Position numbers and translations under genes: made by a program
Assembly (NCBI RefSeq): GCF_021155765.1
Contig: NC_060116.1
Coordinates: 16,432,584 to 16,496,583 of the forward strand
DNA from: Diprion similis
Lineage: Eukaryota; Arthropoda; Insecta; Hymenoptera; Diprionidae
DNA: 64,000 nt
Direction: 5' to 3'
Notes under the pieces: model-generated
Told to the model about the DNA's origin: nothing
Seen by the model: the letters and a program-made list of their open reading frames with translations, nothing else
The model's database searches: none
Part shown: piece by piece, positions 9,657-23,300 of the stretch
How the letters are laid out: every line of letters begins with the position of its first letter
How positions within the stretch are numbered: position 1 is the first letter of the stretch

Positions 9657-12600
9657 ACCGCTTTGGATTGTTGGTCTGAAATTCAGTAAATTTGAAAAAT
9701 GCTGCGAACAATTCGCCCCAGCACTATTCCGAAGCAATTTTGCGAGTGGAAACGATAAGGCGCAGACCAAATAGGCTGCCAGCAACGCCTGAAAAGTTGC
9801 AGCCGAAAAGCTGAAGACTTTCACCGCCGTTTCTCTGATATTGGGCCCGGGCTGTTTTTCATGTGTTTTCTGCGTTCCTGAGGGTCCAATCAGTCTGGAG
9901 ATGGTCATACAAATCGATTCAAAGACGAAAAATTTTCGACTACGAAAATGAGCAAAAAAGTAAAGCTAACCCCTTTGGATTTTCAGCGAAAATTTCGACG
10001 ACTTTGAAAAGTGCTGCAATTAATTCTTTAGGGCACTATTCCGACGTAATTTTGCGAGAGAAATCGATTGATCGCAGTCCCAATGCGCTGCGAGCAACAC
10101 CTGTAAAGTTACAGCCGAAAAACTGCAGATTTTCATCGTCATTTCTCTGCTGATGGTCCTACGCTCTTTTTCATGTGTTTTCTGAGTTCCTGGGGGTCGA
10201 ATTACTCTAAAGATGGTCATACAAATCGATTCCGGAACAAAAGATTTTTCGGCCAAAAAAAATCCAAGGCTAACCCCTTTGCATTTTTGGTGAAAATTTC
10301 GACGACTTTGAAAAGTGCTGCAATTAATTCTTTAGGGCACTATTCCGACGTAATTTTGCGAGAGAAATCGATTGATCGCAGTCCCAATGCGCTGCGAGCA
10401 ACACCTGTAAAGTTACAGCCGAAAAACTGCAGATTTTCATCGTCATTTCTCTGCTGATGGTCCTACGCTCTTTTTCATGTGTTTTCTGAGTTCCTGGGGG
10501 TCGAATTACTCTAGAGATGGTCATACAAATCAATTCCGGAACAAAAGATTTTTCGGCCAAAAAAAATCCAAGGCTAACCCCTTTGCATTTTTGGTGAAAA
10601 TTTCGACGACTTTGAAAAGTGCTGCAATTAATTCTTGAGGGCACTATTCCGACGTAATTTTGCGAGAGAAATCGATTGATCGCAGTCCCAATGCGCTGCG
10701 AGCAACACCTGTAAAGTTACAGCCGAAAAACTGCAGATTTTCATCGTCATTTCTCTGCTGATGGTCCTACGCTCTTTTTCATGTGTTTTCTGAGTTCCTG
10801 GGGGTCGAATTACTCTAAAGATGGTCATACAATTCGATTCCGGAACAAAAGATTTTTCGGCCAAAAAAAATCCAAGGCTAACCCCTTTGCATTTTTGGTG
10901 AAAATTTCGACGACTTTGAAAAGTGCTGCAATTAATTCTTTAGGGCACTATTCCGACGTAATTTTGCGAGAGAAATCGATTGATCGCAGTCCCAATGCGC
11001 TGCGGGCAACACCTGTAAAGTTACAGCCGAAAAACTGCAGATTTTCATCGTCATTTCTCTGCTGATGGTCCTACGCTCTTTTTCATGTGTTTTCTGAGTT
11101 CCTGGGGGTCGAATTACTCTAAAGATGGTCATACAAATCGATTCCGGAACAAAAGATTTTTCGGCCAAAAAAAATCCAAGGCTAACCCCTTTGCATTTTT
11201 ATTGAAAATTTCGACGACTTTGGAAAGTGCTGCAATTAATTCGTTAGGGCACTATTCCGACGTAATTTTGCGAGAGAAATCGATTGATCGCAGTCCCAAT
11301 GCGCTGCGAGCAACACCTGTAAAGTTACAGCCGAAAAACTGCAGATTTTCATCGTCATTTCTCTGCTGATGGGCCTACGCTTTTTTTCATGTGTTTTCTG
11401 AGTTCCTGGGGGTCGAATTACTCTAAAGATGGTCATACAAATCGATTCCGGAACAAAAGATTTTTCGGCCAAAAAAAATCCAAGGCTAACCCCTTTGCAT
11501 TTTTGGTGAAAATTTCGACGACTTTGAAAAGTGCTGCAATTAATTCTTTAGGGCACTATTCCGACGTAATTTTGCGAGAGAAATCGATTGATCGCAGTCC
11601 CAATGCGCTGCGAGCAACACCTGTAAAGTTACAGCCGAAAAACTGCAGATTTTCATCGTCATTTCTCTGCTGATGGGCCTACGCTCTTTTTCATGTGTTT
11701 TCTGAGTTCCTGGGGGTCGAATTACTCTAAAGATGGTCATACAAATCGATTCCGGAACAAAAGATTTTTCGGCCAAAAAAAATCCAAGGCTAACCCCTTT
11801 GCATTTTTGGTGAAAATTTCGACGACTTTGAAAAGTGCTGCAATTAATTCTTTAGGGCACTATTCCGACGTAATTTTGCGAGAGAAATCGATTGATCGCA
11901 GTCCCAATGCGCTGCGAGCAACACCTGTAAAGTTACAGCCGAAAAACTGCAGATTTTCATCGTCATTTCTCTGCTGATGGGCCTACGCTCTTTTCCATGT
12001 GTTTTCTGAGTTCCTGGGGGTCGAATTACTCTAAAGATGGTCATACAAATCGATTCCGGAACAAAAGATTTTTCGGCCAAAAAAAATCCAAGGCTAACCC
12101 CTTTGCATTTTTGGTGAAAATTTCGACGACTTTGAAAAGTGCTGCAATTAATTCTTTAGGGCACTATTCCGACGTAATTTTGCGAGAGAAATCGATTGAT
12201 CGCAGTCCCAATGCGCTGCGAGCAACACCTGTAAAGTTACAGCCGAAAAACTGCAGAATTTCATCGTCATTTCTCTGCTGATGGGCCTACGCTCTTTTCC
12301 ATGTGTTTTCTGAGTTCCTGGGGGTCGAATTACTCTAAAGATGGTCATACAAATCGATTCCGGAACAAAAGATTTTTCGGCCAAAAAAAATCCAAGGCTA
12401 ACCCCTTTGCATTTTTGGTGAAAATTTCGACGACTTTGAAAAGTGCTGCAATTAATTCTTTAGGGCACTATTCCGACGTAATTTTGCGAGAGAAATCGAT
12501 TGATCGCAGTCCCAATGCGCTGCGAGCAACACCTGTAAAGTTACAGCCGAAAAACTGCAGATTTTCATCGTCATTTCTCTGCTGATGGGCCTACGCTCTT

Positions 12601-12755
12601 TTCCATGTGTTTTCTGAGTTCCTGGGGGTCGAATTACTCTAAAGATGGTCATACAAATCGATTCCGGAACAAAAGATTTTTCGGCCAAAAAAAATCCAAG
12701 GCTAACCCCTTTGCATTTTTGGTGAAAATTTCGACGACTTTGAAAAGTGCTGCAA

Positions 12756-15700
12756 TTAATTCTTTAGGGCACTATTCCGACGTAATTTTGCGAGAGAAAT
12801 CGATTGATCGCAGTCCCAATGCGCTGCGAGCAACACCTGTAAAGTTACAGCCGAAAAACTGCAGATTTTCATCGTCATTTCTCTGCTGATGGGCCTACGC
12901 TCTTTTTCATGTGTTTTCTGAGTTCCTGGGGGTCGAATTACTCTAAAGATGGTCATACAAATCGATTCCGGAACAAAAGATTTTTCGGCCAAAAAAAATC
13001 CAAGGCTAACCCCTTTGCATTTTTGGTGAAAATTTCGACGACTTTGAAAAGTGCTGCAATTAATTCTTTAGGGCACTATTCCGACGTAATTTTGCGAGAG
13101 AAATCGATTGATCGCAGTCCCAATGCGCTGCGAGCAACACCTGTAAAGTTACAGCCGAAAAACTGCAGATTTTCATCGTCATTTCTCTGCTGATGGGCCT
13201 ACGCTCTTTTTCATGTGTTTTCTGAGTTCCTGGGGGTCGAATTACTCTAAAGATGGTCATACAAATCGATTCCGGAACAAAAGATTTTTCGGCCAAAAAA
13301 AATCCAAGGCTAACCCCTTTGCATTTTTGGTGAAAATTTCGACGACTTTGAAAAGTGCTGCAATTAATTCTTTAGGGCACTATTCCGACGTAATTTTGCG
13401 AGAGAAATCGATTGATCGCAGTCCCAATGCGCTGCGAGCAACACCTGTAAAGTTACAGCCGAAAAACTGCAGATTTTCATCGTCATTTCTCTGCTGATGG
13501 GCCTACGCTCTTTTTCATGTGTTTTCTGAGTTCCTGGGGGTCGAATTACTCTAAAGATGGTCATACAAATCGATTCCGGAACAAAAGATTTTTCGGCCAA
13601 AAAAAATCCAAGGCTAACCCCTTTGCATTTTTGGTGAAAATTTCGACGACTTTGAAAAGTGCTGCAATTAATTCTTTAGGGCACTATTCCGACGTAATTT
13701 TGCGAGAGAAATCGATTGATCGCAGTCCCAATGCGCTGCGAGCAACACCTGTAAAGTTACAGCCGAAAAACTGCAGATTTTCATCGTCATTTCTCTGCTG
13801 ATGGGCCTACGCTCTTTTCCATGTGTTTTCTGAGTTCCTGGGGGTCGAATTACTCTAAAGATGGTCATACAAATCGATTCCGGAACAAAAGATTTTTCGG
13901 CCAAAAAAAATCCAAGGCTAACCCCTTTGCATTTTTGGTGAAAATTTCGACGACTTTGAAAAGTGCTGCAATTAATTCTTTAGGGCACTATTCCGACGTA
14001 ATTTTGCGAGAGAAATCGATTGATCGCAGTCCCAATGCGCTGCGAGCAACACCTGTAAAGTTACAGCCGAAAAACTGCAGATTTTCATCGTCATTTCTCT
14101 GCTGATGGGCCTACGCTCTTTTCCATGTGTTTTCTGAGTTCCTGGGGGTCGAATTACTCTAAAGATGGTCATACAAATCGATTCCGGAACAAAAGATTTT
14201 TCGGCCAAAAAAAATCCAAGGCTAACCCCTTTGCATTTTTGGTGAAAATTTCGACGACTTTGAAAAGTGCTGCAATTAATTCTTTAGGGCACTATTCCGA
14301 CGTAATTTTGCGAGAGAAATCGATTGATCGCAGTCCCAATGCGCTGCGAGCAACACCTGTAAAGTTACAGCCGAAAAACTGCAGATTTTCATCGTCATTT
14401 CTCTGCTGATGGGCCTACGCTCTTTTTCATGTGTTTTCTGAGTTCCTGGGGGTCGAATTACTCTAAAGATGGTCATACAAATCGATTCCGGAACAAAAGA
14501 TTTTTCGGCCAAAAAAAATCCAAGGCTAACCCCTTTGCATTTTTGGTGAAAATTTCGACGACTTTGAAAAGTGCTGCAATTAATTCTTTAGGGCACTATT
14601 CCGACGTAATTTTGCGAGAGAAATCGATTGATCGCAGTCCCAATGCGCTGCGAGCAACACCTGTAAAGTTACAGCCGAAAAACTGCAGATTTTCATCGTC
14701 ATTTCTCTGCTGATGGGCCTACGCTCTTTTTCATGTGTTTTCTGAGTTCCTGGGGGTCGAATTACTCTAAAGATGGTCATACAAATCGATTCCGGAACAA
14801 AAGATTTTTCGGCCAAAAAAAATCCAAGGCTAACCCCTTTGCATTTTTGGTGAAAATTTCGACGACTTTGAAAAGTGCTGCAATTAATTCTTTAGGGCAC
14901 TATTCCGACGTAATTTTGCGAGAGAAATCGATTGATCGCAGTCCCAATGCGCTGCGAGCAACACCTGTAAAGTTACAGCCGAAAAACTGCAGATTTTCAT
15001 CGTCATTTCTCTGCTGATGGGCCTACGCTCTTTTCCATGTGTTTTCTGAGTTCCTGGGGGTCGAATTACTCTAAAGATGGTCATACAAATCGATTCCGGA
15101 ACAAAAGATTTTTCGGCCAAAAAAAATCCAAGGCTAACCCCTTTGCATTTTTGGTGAAAATTTCGACGACTTTGAAAAGTGCTGCAATTAATTCTTTAGG
15201 GCACTATTCCGACGTAATTTTGCGAGAGAAATCGATTGATCGCAGTCCCAATGCGCTGCGAGCAACACCTGTAAAGTTACAGCCGAAAAACTGCAGATTT
15301 TCATCGTCATTTCTCTGCTGATGGGCCTACGCTCTTTTCCATGTGTTTTCTGAGTTCCTGGGGGTCGAATTACTCTAAAGATGGTCATACAAATCGATTC
15401 CGGAACAAAAGATTTTTCGGCCAAAAAAAATCCAAGGCTAACCCCTTTGCATTTTTGGTGAAAATTTCGACGACTTTGAAAAGTGCTGCAATTAATTCTT
15501 TAGGGCACTATTCCGACGTAATTTTGCGAGAGAAATCGATTGATCGCAGTCCCAATGCGCTGCGAGCAACACCTGTAAAGTTACAGCCGAAAAACTGCAG
15601 ATTTTCATCGTCATTTCTCTGCTGATGGGCCTACGCTCTTTTCCATGTGTTTTCTGAGTTCCTGGGGGTCGAATTACTCTAAAGATGGTCATACAAATCG

Positions 15701-18700
15701 ATTCCGGAACAAAAGATTTTTCGGCCAAAAAAAATCCAAGGCTAACCCCTTTGCATTTTTGGTGAAAATTTCGACGACTTTGAAAAGTGCTGCAATTAAT
15801 TCTTTAGGGCACTATTCCGACGTAATTTTGCGAGAGAAATCGATTGATCGCAGTCCCAATGCGCTGCGAGCAACACCTGTAAAGTTACAGCCGAAAAACT
15901 GCAGATTTTCATCGTCATTTCTCTGCTGATGGGCCTACGCTCTTTTTCATGTGTTTTCTGAGTTCCTGGGGGTCGAATTACTCTAAAGATGGTCATACAA
16001 ATCGATTCCGGAACAAAAGATTTTTCGGCCAAAAAAAATCCAAGGCTAACCCCTTTGCATTTTTGGTGAAAATTTCGACGACTTTGAAAAGTGCTGCAAT
16101 TAATTCTTTAGGGCACTATTCCGACGTAATTTTGCGAGAGAAATCGATTGATCGCAGTCCCAATGCGCTGCGAGCAACACCTGTAAAGTTACAGCCGAAA
16201 AACTGCAGATTTTCATCGTCATTTCTCTGCTGATGGGCCTACGCTCTTTTTCATGTGTTTTCTGAGTTCCTGGGGGTCGAATTACTCTAAAGATGGTCAT
16301 ACAAATCGATTCCGGAACAAAAGATTTTTCGGCCAAAAAAAATCCAAGGCTAACCCCTTTGCATTTTTGGTGAAAATTTCGACGACTTTGAAAAGTGCTG
16401 CAATTAATTCTTTAGGGCACTATTCCGACGTAATTTTGCGAGAGAAATCGATTGATCGCAGTCCCAATGCGCTGCGAGCAACACCTGTAAAGTTACAGCC
16501 GAAAAACTGCAGATTTTCATCGTCATTTCTCTGCTGATGGGCCTACGCTCTTTTCCATGTGTTTTCTGAGTTCCTGGGGGTCGAATTACTCTAAAGATGG
16601 TCATACAAATCGATTCCGGAACAAAAGATTTTTCGGCCAAAAAAAATCCAAGGCTAACCCCTTTGCATTTTTGGTGAAAATTTCGACGACTTTGAAAAGT
16701 GCTGCAATTAATTCTTTAGGGCACTATTCCGACGTAATTTTGCGAGAGAAATCGATTGATCGCAGTCCCAATGCGCTGCGAGCAACACCTGTAAAGTTAC
16801 AGCCGAAAAACTGCAGATTTTCATCGTCATTTCTCTGCTGATGGGCCTACGCTCTTTTCCATGTGTTTTCTGAGTTCCTGGGGGTCGAATTACTCTAAAG
16901 ATGGTCATACAAATCGATTCCGGAACAAAAGATTTTTCGGCCAAAAAAAATCCAAGGCTAACCCCTTTGCATTTTTGGTGAAAATTTCGACGACTTTGAA
17001 AAGTGCTGCAATTAATTCTTTAGGGCACTATTCCGACGTAATTTTGCGAGAGAAATCGATTGATCGCAGTCCCAATGCGCTGCGAGCAACACCTGTAAAG
17101 TTACAGCCGAAAAACTGCAGATTTTCATCGTCATTTCTCTGCTGATGGGCCTACGCTCTTTTTCATGTGTTTTCTGAGTTCCTGGGGGTCGAATTACTCT
17201 AAAGATGGTCATACAAATCGATTCCGGAACAAAAGATTTTTCGGCCAAAAAAAATCCAAGGCTAACCCCTTTGCATTTTTGGTGAAAATTTCGACGACTT
17301 TGAAAAGTGCTGCAATTAATTCTTTAGGGCACTATTCCGACGTAATTTTGCGAGAGAAATCGATTGATCGCAGTCCCAATGCGCTGCGAGCAACACCTGT
17401 AAAGTTACAGCCGAAAAACTGCAGATTTTCATCGTCATTTCTCTGCTGATGGGCCTACGCTCTTTTTCATGTGTTTTCTGAGTTCCTGGGGGTCGAATTA
17501 CTCTAAAGATGGTCATACAAATCGATTCCGGAACAAAAGATTTTTCGGCCAAAAAAAATCCAAGGCTAACCCCTTTGCATTTTTGGTGAAAATTTCGACG
17601 ACTTTGAAAAGTGCTGCAATTAATTCTTTAGGGCACTATTCCGACGTAATTTTGCGAGAGAAATCGATTGATCGCAGTCCCAATGCGCTGCGAGCAACAC
17701 CTGTAAAGTTACAGCCGAAAAACTGCAGATTTTCATCGTCATTTCTCTGCTGATGGGCCTACGCTCTTTTTCATGTGTTTTCTGAGTTCCTGGGGGTCGA
17801 ATTACTCTAAAGATGGTCATACAAATCGATTCCGGAACAAAAGATTTTTCGGCCAAAAAAAATCCAAGGCTAACCCCTTTGCATTTTTGGTGAAAATTTC
17901 GACGACTTTGAAAAGTGCTGCAATTAATTCTTTAGGGCACGATTCCGACGTAATTTTGCGAGAGAAATCGATTGATCGCAGTCCCAATGCGCTGCGAGCA
18001 ACACCTGTAAAGTTACAGCCGAAAAACTGCAGATTTTCATCGTCATTTCTCTGCTGATGGGCCTACGCTCTTTTTCATGTGTTTTCTGAGTTCCTGGGGG
18101 TCGAATTACTCTAAAGATGGTCATACAAATCGATTCCGGAACAAAAGATTTTTCGGCCAAAAAAAATCCAAGGCTAACCCCTTTGCATTTTTGGTGAAAA
18201 TTTCGACGACTTTGAAAAGTGCTGCAATTAATTCTTTAGGGCACTATTCCGACGTAATTTTGCGAGAGAAATCGATTGATCGCAGTCCCAATGCGCTGCG
18301 AGCAACACCTGTAAAGTTACAGCCGAAAAACTGCAGATTTTCATCGTCATTTCTCTGCTGATGGGCCTACGCTCTTTTTCATGTGTTTTCTGAGTTCCTG
18401 GGGGTCGAATTACTCTAAAGATGGTCATACAAATCGATTCCGGAACAAAAGATTTTTCGGCCAAAAAAAATCCAAGGCTAACCCCTTTGCATTTTTGGTG
18501 AAAATTTCGACGACTTTGAAAAGTGCTGCAATTAATTCTTTAGGGCACTATTCCGACGTAATTTTGCGAGAGAAATCGATTGATCGCAGTCCCAATGCGC
18601 TGCGAGCAACACCTGTAAAGTTACAGCCGAAAAACTGCAGATTTTCATCGTCATTTCTCTGCTGATGGGCCTACGCTCTTTTTCATGTGTTTTCTGAGTT

Positions 18701-20355
18701 CCTGGGGGTCGAATTACTCTAAAGATGGTCATACAAATCGATTCCGGAACAAAAGATTTTTCGGCCAAAAAAAATCCAAGGCTAACCCCTTTGCATTTTT
18801 GGTGAAAATTTCGACGACTTTGAAAAGTGCTGCAATTAATTCTTTAGGGCACTATTCTGACGTAATTTTGCGAGAGAAATCGATTGATCGCAGTCCCAAT
18901 GCGCTGCGAGCAACACCTGTAAAGTTACAGCCGAAAAACTGCAGATTTTCATCGTCATTTCTCTGCTGATGGGCCTACGCTCTTTTTCATGTGTTTTCTG
19001 AGTTCCTGGGGGTCGAATTACTCTAAAGATGGTCATACAAATCGATTCCGGAACAAAAGATTTTTCGGCCAAAAAAAATCCAAGGCTAACCCCTTTGCAT
19101 TTTTGGTGAAAATTTCGACGACTTTGAAAAGTGCTGCAATTAATTCTTTAGGGCACTATTCCGACGTAATTTTGCGAGAGAAATCGATTGATCGCAGTCC
19201 CAATGCGCTGCGAGCAACACCTGTAAAGTTACAGCCGAAAAACTGCAGATTTTCATCGTCATTTCTCTGCTGATGGGCCTACGCTCTTTTTCATGTGTTT
19301 TCTGAGTTCCTGGGGGTCGAATTACTCTAAAGATGGTCATACAAATCGATTCCGGAACAAAAGATTTTTCGGCCAAAAAAAATCCAAGGCTAACCCCTTT
19401 GCATTTTTGGTGAAAATTTCGACGACTTTGAAAAGTGCTGCAATTAATTCTTTAGGGCACTATTCCGACGTAATTTTGCGAGAGAAATCGATTGATCGCA
19501 GTCCCAATGCGCTGCGAGCAACACCTGTAAAGTTACAGCCGAAAAACTGCAGATTTTCATCGTCATTTCTCTGCTGATGGGCCTACGCTCTTTTCCATGT
19601 GTTTTCTGAGTTCCTGGGGGTCGAATTACTCTAAAGATGGTCATACAAATCGATTCCGGAACAAAAGATTTTTCGGCCAAAAAAAATCCAAGGCTAACCC
19701 CTTTGCATTTTTGGTGAAAATTTCGACGACTTTGAAAAGTGCTGCAATTAATTCTTTAGGGCACTATTCCGACGTAATTTTGCGAGAGAAATCGATTGAT
19801 CGCAGTCCCAATGCGCTGCGAGCAACACCTGTAAAGTTACAGCCGAAAAACTGCAGATTTTCATCGTCATTTCTCTGCTGATGGGCCTACGCTCTTTTTC
19901 ATGTGTTTTCTGAGTTCCTGGGGGTCGAATTACTCTAAAGATGGTCATACAAATCGATTCCGGAACAAAAGATTTTTCGGCCAAAAAAAATCCAAGGCTA
20001 ACCCCTTTGCATTTTTGGTGAAAATTTCGACGACTTTGAAAAGTGCTGCAATTAATTCTTTAGGGCACTATTCTGACGTAATTTTGCGAGAGAAATCGAT
20101 TGATCGCAGTCCCAATGCGCTGCGAGCAACACCTGTAAAGTTACAGCCGAAAAACTGCAGATTTTCATCGTCATTTCTCTGCTGATGGGCCTACGCTCTT
20201 TTTCATGTGTTTTCTGAGTTCCTGGGGGTCGAATTACTCTAAAGATGGTCATACAAATCGATTCCGGAACAAAAGATTTTTCGGCCAAAAAAAATCCAAG
20301 GCTAACCCCTTTGCATTTTTGGTGAAAATTTCGACGACTTTGAAAAGTGCTGCAA
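12756..20355. repeat. Higher-order satellite block, copy 1 (25 monomers)
   Basis: The order of monomer variants from about 12756 onward recurs at +7600 bp (25 x 304). Rare markers fix the register: CACGATTCC at about 17940 recurs at about 25540, and TTCTGACG at about 18856 and 20072 recurs at about 26456 and 27672. The E/G-type variant (CTTTTTCATG or CTTTTCCATG) also matches monomer by monomer. Block limits are set by the first mismatching variants and are accurate to about one monomer. Confidence 0.75.
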
Positions 20356-23300
20356 TTAATTCTTTAGGGCACTATTCCGACGTAATTTTGCGAGAGAAAT
20401 CGATTGATCGCAGTCCCAATGCGCTGCGAGCAACACCTGTAAAGTTACAGCCGAAAAACTGCAGATTTTCATCGTCATTTCTCTGCTGATGGGCCTACGC
20501 TCTTTTTCATGTGTTTTCTGAGTTCCTGGGGGTCGAATTACTCTAAAGATGGTCATACAAATCGATTCCGGAACAAAAGATTTTTCGGCCAAAAAAAATC
20601 CAAGGCTAACCCCTTTGCATTTTTGGTGAAAATTTCGACGACTTTGAAAAGTGCTGCAATTAATTCTTTAGGGCACTATTCCGACGTAATTTTGCGAGAG
20701 AAATCGATTGATCGCAGTCCCAATGCGCTGCGAGCAACACCTGTAAAGTTACAGCCGAAAAACTGCAGATTTTCATCGTCATTTCTCTGCTGATGGGCCT
20801 ACGCTCTTTTTCATGTGTTTTCTGAGTTCCTGGGGGTCGAATTACTCTAAAGATGGTCATACAAATCGATTCCGGAACAAAAGATTTTTCGGCCAAAAAA
20901 AATCCAAGGCTAACCCCTTTGCATTTTTGGTGAAAATTTCGACGACTTTGAAAAGTGCTGCAATTAATTCTTTAGGGCACTATTCCGACGTAATTTTGCG
21001 AGAGAAATCGATTGATCGCAGTCCCAATGCGCTGCGAGCAACACCTGTAAAGTTACAGCCGAAAAACTGCAGATTTTCATCGTCATTTCTCTGCTGATGG
21101 GCCTACGCTCTTTTTCATGTGTTTTCTGAGTTCCTGGGGGTCGAATTACTCTAAAGATGGTCATACAAATCGATTCCGGAACAAAAGATTTTTCGGCCAA
21201 AAAAAATCCAAGGCTAACCCCTTTGCATTTTTGGTGAAAATTTCGACGACTTTGAAAAGTGCTGCAATTAATTCTTTAGGGCACTATTCCGACGTAATTT
21301 TGCGAGAGAAATCGATTGATCGCAGTCCCAATGCGCTGCGAGCAACACCTGTAAAGTTACAGCCGAAAAACTGCAGATTTTCATCGTCATTTCTCTGCTG
21401 ATGGGCCTACGCTCTTTTCCATGTGTTTTCTGAGTTCCTGGGGGTCGAATTACTCTAAAGATGGTCATACAAATCGATTCCGGAACAAAAGATTTTTCGG
21501 CCAAAAAAAATCCAAGGCTAACCCCTTTGCATTTTTGGTGAAAATTTCGACGACTTTGAAAAGTGCTGCAATTAATTCTTTAGGGCACTATTCCGACGTA
21601 ATTTTGCGAGAGAAATCGATTGATCGCAGTCCCAATGCGCTGCGAGCAACACCTGTAAAGTTACAGCCGAAAAACTGCAGATTTTCATCGTCATTTCTCT
21701 GCTGATGGGCCTACGCTCTTTTCCATGTGTTTTCTGAGTTCCTGGGGGTCGAATTACTCTAAAGATGGTCATACAAATCGATTCCGGAACAAAAGATTTT
21801 TCGGCCAAAAAAAATCCAAGGCTAACCCCTTTGCATTTTTGGTGAAAATTTCGACGACTTTGAAAAGTGCTGCAATTAATTCTTTAGGGCACTATTCCGA
21901 CGTAATTTTGCGAGAGAAATCGATTGATCGCAGTCCCAATGCGCTGCGAGCAACACCTGTAAAGTTACAGCCGAAAAACTGCAGATTTTCATCGTCATTT
22001 CTCTGCTGATGGGCCTACGCTCTTTTTCATGTGTTTTCTGAGTTCCTGGGGGTCGAATTACTCTAAAGATGGTCATACAAATCGATTCCGGAACAAAAGA
22101 TTTTTCGGCCAAAAAAAATCCAAGGCTAACCCCTTTGCATTTTTGGTGAAAATTTCGACGACTTTGAAAAGTGCTGCAATTAATTCTTTAGGGCACTATT
22201 CCGACGTAATTTTGCGAGAGAAATCGATTGATCGCAGTCCCAATGCGCTGCGAGCAACACCTGTAAAGTTACAGCCGAAAAACTGCAGATTTTCATCGTC
22301 ATTTCTCTGCTGATGGGCCTACGCTCTTTTTCATGTGTTTTCTGAGTTCCTGGGGGTCGAATTACTCTAAAGATGGTCATACAAATCGATTCCGGAACAA
22401 AAGATTTTTCGGCCAAAAAAAATCCAAGGCTAACCCCTTTGCATTTTTGGTGAAAATTTCGACGACTTTGAAAAGTGCTGCAATTAATTCTTTAGGGCAC
22501 TATTCCGACGTAATTTTGCGAGAGAAATCGATTGATCGCAGTCCCAATGCGCTGCGAGCAACACCTGTAAAGTTACAGCCGAAAAACTGCAGATTTTCAT
22601 CGTCATTTCTCTGCTGATGGGCCTACGCTCTTTTCCATGTGTTTTCTGAGTTCCTGGGGGTCGAATTACTCTAAAGATGGTCATACAAATCGATTCCGGA
22701 ACAAAAGATTTTTCGGCCAAAAAAAATCCAAGGCTAACCCCTTTGCATTTTTGGTGAAAATTTCGACGACTTTGAAAAGTGCTGCAATTAATTCTTTAGG
22801 GCACTATTCCGACGTAATTTTGCGAGAGAAATCGATTGATCGCAGTCCCAATGCGCTGCGAGCAACACCTGTAAAGTTACAGCCGAAAAACTGCAGATTT
22901 TCATCGTCATTTCTCTGCTGATGGGCCTACGCTCTTTTCCATGTGTTTTCTGAGTTCCTGGGGGTCGAATTACTCTAAAGATGGTCATACAAATCGATTC
23001 CGGAACAAAAGATTTTTCGGCCAAAAAAAATCCAAGGCTAACCCCTTTGCATTTTTGGTGAAAATTTCGACGACTTTGAAAAGTGCTGCAATTAATTCTT
23101 TAGGGCACTATTCCGACGTAATTTTGCGAGAGAAATCGATTGATCGCAGTCCCAATGCGCTGCGAGCAACACCTGTAAAGTTACAGCCGAAAAACTGCAG
23201 ATTTTCATCGTCATTTCTCTGCTGATGGGCCTACGCTCTTTTCCATGTGTTTTCTGAGTTCCTGGGGGTCGAATTACTCTAAAGATGGTCATACAAATCG

